Source: an archaeon
GTDB lineage: Archaea; Thermoproteota; Nitrososphaeria; Nitrososphaerales; CADDZS01
Assembly (NCBI GenBank): GCA_021806865.1
Contig: JAKAPU010000091.1
Coordinates: 1-10,346, forward strand
Direction of reading: 5' to 3'
DNA length: 10,346 nt
Shown here: positions 6,447 to 10,346 of the stretch, in pieces
How positions within the stretch are numbered: position 1 is the first letter of the stretch
How the letters are laid out: each line of letters opens with the position of its first letter
Notes under the pieces: generated by a model
Database searches by the model: none
Told to the model about the DNA's origin: nothing
The model's input: the letters and a program-made list of their open reading frames with translations, nothing else
Position numbers and translations under genes: made by a program

Positions 6447-7154
6447 ATGACAAATAGCAAGGCTCGCTCTAAGGAGAAGGACCTGAGTGCGAGAAGGCGA
6501 AGAATGCAGGAGAAGGGCAGGATACCATGGAGTTACATTGTGCCAGCGATTGTTGTCGTGGTTGTAGTATTAGGAGTCGTCTACATAGAGTCGAGCACAG
6601 GACCTTCGACAATCGTGACGACTGGAATCGGCAACGGTATTTTTCCACTTGCCTGTTCCAGCGAACAATCACTTGTCATGCACGTGCATCCGTGGCTTCG
6701 CATCGTGATAGAGAATCAAAACATCACCATACCTTCAAACGTTGGCGTGACTGTTTCTTGCGACGAGCCGGTCCACACGCACGACTCTTCAGGGATAATT
6801 CATATCGAGTCGTCGACCTACACAAATTTCACTCTTGGAGAGTTCTTCGAAATCTGGGCTGCGACTTATGCCTACGCTGCCATAAATAACACAAAGGCTC
6901 CGATTGTTTTCAATTCAACAGACATCCTCGGCTTCAGGGCAGACCAGAGTCACAGCGTTGTTCTGCTTGTGGATGGGCAGAAATCAAACGCTTACGGTTC
7001 TCTCGTGCTAAACTCCTTGGACTATTGCAACGCTTCCAACTCGGTATCTGCATCTTCACCGTGCTATGCCACGGCACAGGGAAATCCTTTCTACTCGGGA
7101 TCCTCTGGATATGATTTCGGAACCGGGCACACCATAGTGATCGAGTACGTGTAG
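6447..7154 (+). CDS. Membrane-anchored extracellular protein with HVHPW and HTHD-x-GIIHIE motifs
   Basis: I choose ATG 6447, preceded by an AAAGGA site about 9 bases upstream, rather than a GTG 24 bases earlier; this gives 235 residues. A basic cytoplasmic N-terminus (residues 5-25) leads into a single membrane helix at 28-47 (SYIVPAIVVVVVVLGVVYI). The rest should face outside and carries several N-x-S/T sequons. Conserved-looking motifs are HVHPWLRI (79-86), ITIPSNVGV (93-101) and PVHTHDSSGIIHIES (108-122), then FTLGEFFEIW. The last group resembles proteins in Nitrososphaeria and some bacteria of unknown function. His79, 81, 110, 112, 119 with Asp113 and Glu121 could bind a metal, which is inference. 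Cys70, Cys105 and two later Cys could form disulfides. It stops at TAG before a pyrimidine-rich stretch. Confidence 0.8.
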   Translation: MTNSKARSKEKDLSARRRRMQEKGRIPWSYIVPAIVVVVVVLGVVYIESSTGPSTIVTTGIGNGIFPLACSSEQSLVMHVHPWLRIVIENQNITIPSNVGVTVSCDEPVHTHDSSGIIHIESSTYTNFTLGEFFEIWAATYAYAAINNTKAPIVFNSTDILGFRADQSHSVVLLVDGQKSNAYGSLVLNSLDYCNASNSVSASSPCYATAQGNPFYSGSSGYDFGTGHTIVIEYV

Positions 7155-7158
7155 AGAG

Positions 7159-7178
7159 TGTTATCTTTTCCCGTCTCT
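7159..7178 (+). terminator. Pyrimidine-rich tract at convergent gene ends
   Basis: The tract beginning TTATCTTTTC directly follows the His-motif gene, within the 32-base gap to the convergent small gene. It fits an archaeal U-rich terminator; no hairpin is seen. Confidence 0.3.
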
Positions 7179-7186
7179 TCGGCGTA

Positions 7187-7396
7187 TCACTGATATTTTG
7201 AGAGAATTGTCACGCCAGTTCGCCAGAGGCGATCAACCCTGCGGCGAAAGTGAGTTTCGCAGTCGCCGTAAGGCACTCTTGCAATTTCTGGCGATTCAAC
7301 TCCTATCTTCTGGCACGTTTTGCACAACTTGGGATCGTATCGTGATTGTGTCTCGTCTTGCAGACGTTCGGTAGAAACCTTATAGATTTGAGACAT
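7187..7396 (-). CDS. Small CxxC...CxxH putative zinc-binding protein, 69 residues
   Basis: The same frame is open much further upstream (to 7711, with a possible TTG at 7639), but that part is low-complexity and poorly protein-like. I place the start at ATG 7394-7396, because a strong TATA box on this strand (TTATATTC, 7427-7434) would start transcription near 7406, leaving about 10 bases of leader. The protein has a charged N-terminus, then KLCKTCQKIGVES with Cys25 and Cys28, and GDCETHFRRRVDRLW with Cys46 and His49. This C2-CH spacing suggests one structural zinc site next to a basic helix, so nucleic-acid or protein binding is possible. I do not recognise the family. It ends at TGA (7187-7189), facing the His-motif gene. 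The longer 150-residue version remains possible. Confidence 0.55.
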   Translation of the reverse strand: MSQIYKVSTERLQDETQSRYDPKLCKTCQKIGVESPEIARVPYGDCETHFRRRVDRLWRTGVTILSKYQ

Positions 7397-7420
7397 GGTT
7401 TCGCAATTAGTATCTGGAAT

Positions 7421-7439
7421 CCAGCTGAATATAAGCTGG
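7421..7439 (-). promoter_or_regulatory. TATA box enclosed in a perfect palindrome
   Basis: CCAGCT (7421-7426) and AGCTGG (7434-7439) are perfect inverted arms. Between and partly overlapping them lies GAATATAA, which on the minus strand reads as the TATA element TTATATTC. A protein bound here would block TBP, so this looks like the operator-promoter of the small gene ending at 7187. Confidence 0.5.
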
Positions 7440-7860
7440 GACTGTCGTGTTCCGATATATTCCGGAAAAGGATTGTTTTGACAATAGGGCCATGCCCGAC
7501 GTGGAGCCCTGTCGTAGATCTCAGGTAAACTTGACGTAGGTGCCCAATGGACCAACTTCACAGGAGAGACATTCTTGCCCGAGCACATCTCTGAAGGATC
7601 GGACTCAGTGCCGGGCATCGATTGGTTTGATTCTAGCAAAGTACAGTTCGAAGCAGGAAACTGATAATCTCGCCCGAAACTGGGGTCGATTACATCTTGA
7701 GAAAAGGCTCATGGCCCGAAGTGTTGAAATCTTGCCCTTTGTCAAAGCATGAATTTACCTCACTGGTGAGGCTTCCAAAAAATAGTAAAAGGATGAAAAC
7801 AGCAGGCGCGCTCATTTGTGGTTTCGATTCAAACCATGACCTTGGTAATCGTGTTCGGGA
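7440..7860. other. Non-coding stretch of about 420 bases between divergent small genes
   Basis: I see no gene here. The minus-strand frame remains open to 7711 as an upstream extension of the small CxxC gene but has no good start. The plus-strand ORFs at 7346-7882 are short and of poor composition. An inverted repeat TGGTTT/AAACCA (7819-7824, 7831-7836, 6-base spacer) sits upstream of the next promoter. T-loop-like bases within it do not extend to a tRNA. Confidence 0.4.
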
Positions 7861-7885
7861 TTTATTAGATGCGCGCGCCTAATAG
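7861..7885 (+). promoter_or_regulatory. TATA-like box overlapped by an inverted repeat (candidate operator)
   Basis: TTTATTAG (7861-7868) is a TATA-like box about 47 bases upstream of the TTG at 7911. Its end is one arm of the perfect inverted repeat TATTAG (7863-7868) and CTAATA (7879-7884), which spans a GC-alternating core GCGCGCGC. Overlap of arm and TATA box suggests repression. Confidence 0.4.
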
Positions 7886-7910
7886 AATGTGAAGTGGGGG
7901 TGAAATCAAA

Positions 7911-8165
7911 TTGGTAAATGCTAGGACGACGACAAGGTGGGTGGGCGCTGCGTTAATCATTGCCGGAGGTCTGCTCGGCCTTTATGGATTGGTTCTGACA
8001 GGATACGCACCTCTCACAGCTGCTTGGTGGGGATTCAAGTTCAGCGTATTTTGGGGCGGGATCGCAGCTTTGATAGTGGGAATTGGCGCGGTATTCACTG
8101 CACAATACTACATGCGTGAAGAGAGGCCAATAGAAGAGAGAAAGAAGATGGAAATCCAGCCTTGA
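7911..8165 (+). CDS. Small two-helix membrane protein
   Basis: The 84-residue ORF starts at TTG 7911, preceded by GGGGGTGA (7896-7903) at about 7-8 bases, a good SD site that supports this non-ATG start. Two hydrophobic helices are clear, at residues about 10-32 (WVGAALIIAGGLLGLYGLVL) and 43-66 (FSVFWGGIAALIVGIGAVFT), joined by a short loop with TAAWWGFK. The C-terminal tail is charged (REERPIEERKKMEIQ) and probably cytoplasmic. I recognise no family. It stands alone between divergent and convergent neighbours with its own promoter, and its palindrome-overlapped TATA box suggests it is regulated individually. Confidence 0.65.
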   Translation: MVNARTTTRWVGAALIIAGGLLGLYGLVLTGYAPLTAAWWGFKFSVFWGGIAALIVGIGAVFTAQYYMREERPIEERKKMEIQP

Positions 8166-8192
8166 ATCGCTTCCCGCGAGAAAAGAGAGCGT

Positions 8193-8212
8193 CAGTGGGT
8201 TCTCGCCCACTG
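8193..8212. terminator. Hairpin between convergent genes
   Basis: CAGTGGG (8193-8199) and CCCACTG (8206-8212) form a perfect 7-bp stem with a 6-base loop. It lies in the 77-base gap between the two-helix protein gene and the zinc-ribbon gene. On the minus strand it is followed by a CTCTCTTTTCTC tract, so it can serve as a terminator, perhaps in both directions. Confidence 0.5.
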
Positions 8213-8242
8213 GCCAATTTGTTCTGAAATGCGTTGTTATTG

Positions 8243-8869
8243 CTAGAGTTTCGAGCCGCAATTCCCGCAAAAGTTCACTGAGGGATTATTGTCTGCACCG
8301 CATTTTGCGCATTTCTTCATTCCTAGAGCGGCGCCGCAGTTGTTGCAGAATTTCCCGCCTCCCGAGGTCTTGCCGCAATTAGGGCACACGGTCTGCTGTT
8401 CCTTCAAATCACCTGTGTACAACGTAGAGGCTTTGGCTCTTTCCCAGATCTGATCTTTCGTAGCACTCGCCTTGGCGGCGCCGACCTCAGAAGCAATCTT
8501 TGGCGCGTCTTCAGTGCACAGCCCTCCTGCCTCCTCGTTCCAGTCTTGATCACAAGCGTATTTGTGGCATCGCGGGCACCTGTGGAAGTGAGACATTGCT
8601 TCGTTTGATGCCTGCTGAAACGCGGCCTCCCTCTCCTTGTTCCACTCCGGGGTCTGATAAGCCTGTCCTCCAAGAGCACCTGCAAGGTATGCGTTGCTGT
8701 TTATGTAACTACCAAAACTGGAAACCTTGTTGAACAAGCCCTTTCTCTTCGCAGTTTTTGAGCCTATGAATTGAGATTCATAGCCGTCGCCGCAAACATC
8801 GCACTTGAAAATGAATTGAAACCCGTTTTCATTGCTCTTGTCCTCATAATTCCTGGTGAAGGACTGCAT
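8243..8869 (-). CDS. Zinc-ribbon protein with N-terminal CxxC domain and C-terminal double zinc ribbon
   Basis: The start is taken as ATG 8867-8869 (208 residues); a GTG two codons earlier is equally possible. The N-terminal domain has FQFIFKCDVCGDGYES (first Cys pair), a Gly/Ala-rich segment, the helix EWNKEREAAFQQASNEAMSH, then HFHRCPRCHKYACDQDW and a GGLC. This is the layout of a zinc-binding domain known from bacterial proteins found beside SPFH genes. After a helical linker, the C-terminus carries two zinc ribbons, CPNC...CNNC and CAKC...CGNC. No membrane helix is present. The gene is divergent from the four-ribbon/SPFH pair with about 230 bases between starts, which suggests a shared system. 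The likely role is scaffolding or protein-protein binding rather than catalysis. Confidence 0.82.
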   Translation of the reverse strand: MQSFTRNYEDKSNENGFQFIFKCDVCGDGYESQFIGSKTAKRKGLFNKVSSFGSYINSNAYLAGALGGQAYQTPEWNKEREAAFQQASNEAMSHFHRCPRCHKYACDQDWNEEAGGLCTEDAPKIASEVGAAKASATKDQIWERAKASTLYTGDLKEQQTVCPNCGKTSGGGKFCNNCGAALGMKKCAKCGADNNPSVNFCGNCGSKL

Positions 8870-8892
8870 GGGCACAACGCTCGCGATGAGAT

Positions 8893-8900
8893 GTTAATAA
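8893..8900 (-). promoter_or_regulatory. TATA-like box for the zinc-ribbon gene, leaderless transcript predicted
   Basis: On the minus strand TTATTAAC is centred about 28 bases before ATG 8869 and about 22 before GTG 8875. No Shine-Dalgarno site precedes either codon. Transcription would begin at or within a few bases of the start codon. Confidence 0.5.
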
Positions 8901-8929
8901 GTGCATAGTATTGGTGGCCCATTGCCAGA

Positions 8930-8975
8930 TTTGGAGACTAGTTGTGATTCCAAAAGATGCGTCGGTTAGGACGCA
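8930..8975. other. Two perfect inverted repeats in the divergent intergenic region
   Basis: TTTGGA/TCCAAA (8930-8935, 8949-8954, 13-base spacer) is followed at once by TGCGTC/GACGCA (8958-8963, 8970-8975, loop GGTTAG). They could be operators controlling both divergent genes or a small structured RNA. No coding sequence is visible here. Confidence 0.3.
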
Positions 8976-9066
8976 GAACAAAGAGGATGTTTACGGTTCC
9001 AATATCGCGGATTTAGAATATGAAAAAGGAATCAACCAGTTTGCGCAATAGTGCAGTTTTTATCCA

Positions 9067-9074
9067 TGTTTATC
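9067..9074 (+). promoter_or_regulatory. Possible TATA box for the four-ribbon protein gene
   Basis: TGTTTATC, with a preceding TTTTTATCC, lies about 27 bases before the TTG at 9098. This would give a leaderless transcript starting at that codon and is one reason to prefer 9098 over the ATG at 9020. Confidence 0.35.
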
Positions 9075-9097
9075 TGCGAGGCCCGCGCAGGTCAAAA

Positions 9098-9448
9098 TTG
9101 CCAAGCTTCAAACGGCCATGCAGGTACTGCTCAAAGTTAGTGATGCCCGAGGACGTGACGTGCCCTTTCTGCGGAAAGGAATCGCCAATTTACATTCGTT
9201 GCCCAAAGTGCAAAGCCGAGGTCAAGAGAGATTATCAGAAATGCCCTTCATGCGGTCAGGCTCTTCAGATAATTTGTACGAAATGCGGCAAGCAAACCTT
9301 CTTTGACGTATACTGCGATGCATGTGGGCAGAAACAAGAAGTGGAATGCCCCAAGTGTCACACGAAACAACCTCCAGTCTTCACGAATTGCATTTCATGC
9401 AAAAAGCAGTTGCCATTGATTGCAAAGGCAGCTACGGCAACATCCTGA
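9098..9448 (+). CDS. Protein made of four tandem zinc ribbons
   Basis: I prefer the TTG at 9098 (116 residues): the protein then begins MPSFKRPCRYCSKLV, the usual beginning of such ribbon proteins, and a TATA-like box lies about 27 bases upstream. An in-frame ATG at 9020 would add 26 residues of unconvincing sequence. Eight CxxC knuckles are present: CRYC, CPFC, CPKC, CPSC, CTKC, CDAC, CPKC and CISC, enough for four zinc-bound ribbons over almost the whole protein. A KCGKQTFFDVYCDACG element matches the repeat seen in double-zinc-ribbon proteins. There is no membrane helix. The stop is 16 bases before the ATG of the SPFH gene, so the two are an operon. The likely role is an adaptor or scaffold for that protein. 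Confidence 0.8.
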   Translation: MPSFKRPCRYCSKLVMPEDVTCPFCGKESPIYIRCPKCKAEVKRDYQKCPSCGQALQIICTKCGKQTFFDVYCDACGQKQEVECPKCHTKQPPVFTNCISCKKQLPLIAKAATATS

Positions 9449-9464
9449 TGGAGAGTTGTAGAAA

Positions 9465-10346
9465 ATGTGCGAATATTGTCAGGGTGAAGGGTGCATATGC
9501 GGCAATGACCCTGAGGCAAAGTACCAAGCTCCGTGCCAGTGTAATGTAATCGGAATTCAAAAATGTTCGACCTGCGGTTGCGATGCGCAACCCTGGTGGG
9601 CAGACTTGCAGTTGCCCGGCGGTGATTCGATCAGAGACTTACTGTGGGATCTAAACAGCGATGAAGGATTCTTTCCAGCCTCCAAGGATAAGATAATCCA
9701 AGCGCTTTCGGAAAGCGACGGGGGATGGCTGTCTAAGAATCTGCCAAACAGCTCATACAAGGATACTGGAGAAGTCGTTTCTGCACTTTTGCAAAAGTCG
9801 CCGCCAATCGAGTGGCAGGTACAACCCACAGAGATTTACTGGAGGTATCCGGGAGCTACAACCTGCGCGGGTCAGCAACTCGTAGTCAAAGAAGATCAAA
9901 AGGCGGTAATGATGAACAAAAGTGGCAAAGCCTGCGACGAATTTGTGACCGGAAAGTACTCGCTCTCAAGCTCAAATTGTCCGGTCTTGTTTGCAAACTC
10001 TAGGAAAGTTGCTCCTGGTTTTCAGCATGTCGTGCTCGATGGATTCCCGGTGTTTGTTTCAACTTCCAAAGAGTTCGAAGTCGCAATCATGGCCATCGGA
10101 CAGAGCAAGTCCCTGCGCAGTGTTATGGCAAATGGAATTGCGAGGGTACGGATATCTTCACCAAAGGAATTCCTCGAGCAGATTGGATCGAAAAGCAACT
10201 ATAATTCTTCAAACGGGCTCTCGTCTCTCCAGAAGTACAGCGCAGAGCTGCTGAAAAAGGAGATGCTCGCGCACGAGCTAGACGAAATCAGTGGCAATAC
10301 TGCGCTTCTCGAAAGTGTCCTGTCCAATGGTTTACGGACAATTGGG
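9465..10346 (+). CDS. SPFH-domain protein (YdjI-like) with Cys-rich and DUF2795-like N-terminal domains, 3' end beyond window
   Basis: The frame is open for 294 codons from ATG 9465 to the right edge without a stop. An in-frame TAG directly upstream (9459-9461) fixes the start, and GGAG lies 11 bases before it. Residues 2-39 hold nine Cys (MCEYCQGEGCICG, CQC, CSTCGC), probably a zinc module. Residues about 54-110 (FFPASKDKIIQAL, LPNSSYKDTGEVVSAL) resemble the small helical DUF2795 domain. From about residue 115, IEWQVQPTEIYWRYP, GQQLVVKEDQKAVMMNKSG, FVTGKYSLSSSNCPVLF and VARVRISSPKEF-like features match the SPFH domain of YdjI-type 'virion core' proteins (COG4260). Such proteins form membrane-associated assemblies; B. 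subtilis YdjI helps recruit PspA. The fusion is unusual to me; the SPFH call is firm, the DUF2795 call moderate. Confidence 0.8.
   Translation, partial: MCEYCQGEGCICGNDPEAKYQAPCQCNVIGIQKCSTCGCDAQPWWADLQLPGGDSIRDLLWDLNSDEGFFPASKDKIIQALSESDGGWLSKNLPNSSYKDTGEVVSALLQKSPPIEWQVQPTEIYWRYPGATTCAGQQLVVKEDQKAVMMNKSGKACDEFVTGKYSLSSSNCPVLFANSRKVAPGFQHVVLDGFPVFVSTSKEFEVAIMAIGQSKSLRSVMANGIARVRISSPKEFLEQIGSKSNYNSSNGLSSLQKYSAELLKKEMLAHELDEISGNTALLESVLSNGLRTIG

Noticed and set aside
7819..7836. T-arm-like sequence suggesting a tRNA
   Set aside because: The stem pairs around a 6-base loop, not the 7-base T-loop, and no acceptor or anticodon arm can be found nearby.

Overview
The window looks archaeal. It carries an ACT-like/V4R-like regulator of archaeal type, a DUF996-type membrane protein (a mostly archaeal family) and a membrane-anchored HPW/HTHD-motif protein of a kind I associate with Nitrososphaeria. 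Several starts lie 25-50 bases downstream of TATA-like boxes (for example TTATATTC or TTTATATT), some apparently leaderless, while other genes have Shine-Dalgarno (SD) sites. A thermoproteotal lineage (Nitrososphaeria, Bathyarchaeia or relatives) is my best inference; class-level placement is weak. No rRNA, tRNA, CRISPR array or insertion sequence was found.

Layout. 1-1146 (minus): a small unknown gene running off the left edge, overlapped by a regulator whose N-terminal ACT-like half ends at a TAG. Its V4R-like half continues in frame after the TAG and is then broken by a one-base frameshift at a homopolymer. 1147-1810: no convincing gene, only protein-like debris in changing frames. 1811-3070 (plus): two small integral membrane proteins, DUF996-like then DUF998-like. 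3129-5669 (minus): a two-gene ABC exporter operon (ATPase then permease), converging on the DUF998 gene across a small hairpin. 5670-6012: divergent intergenic region. 6013-7154 (plus): a DUF6326-like membrane protein with an odd C-terminus, then the membrane-anchored His-motif protein. 7187-7396 (minus): a small CxxC...CxxH protein whose TATA box sits inside a palindrome. 7397-7910: non-coding, with candidate operators. 7911-8165 (plus): a two-helix membrane protein. 8243-8875 (minus): a zinc-ribbon protein. 9098 (or 9020) to the right edge (plus): a four-ribbon zinc protein followed by a Cys-rich, DUF2795-like, SPFH fusion.

The most interesting part is the right end. A divergent set of zinc-ribbon proteins plus a YdjI-like SPFH protein recalls the bacterial YdjG/YdjI partners that dock PspA at stressed membranes. 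The SPFH gene is open to the window edge with no stop, and its N-terminal domain combination is unfamiliar to me. With many small membrane proteins and an exporter nearby, the region reads as envelope and accessory functions. Products are named from recalled family motifs only; no search was run.
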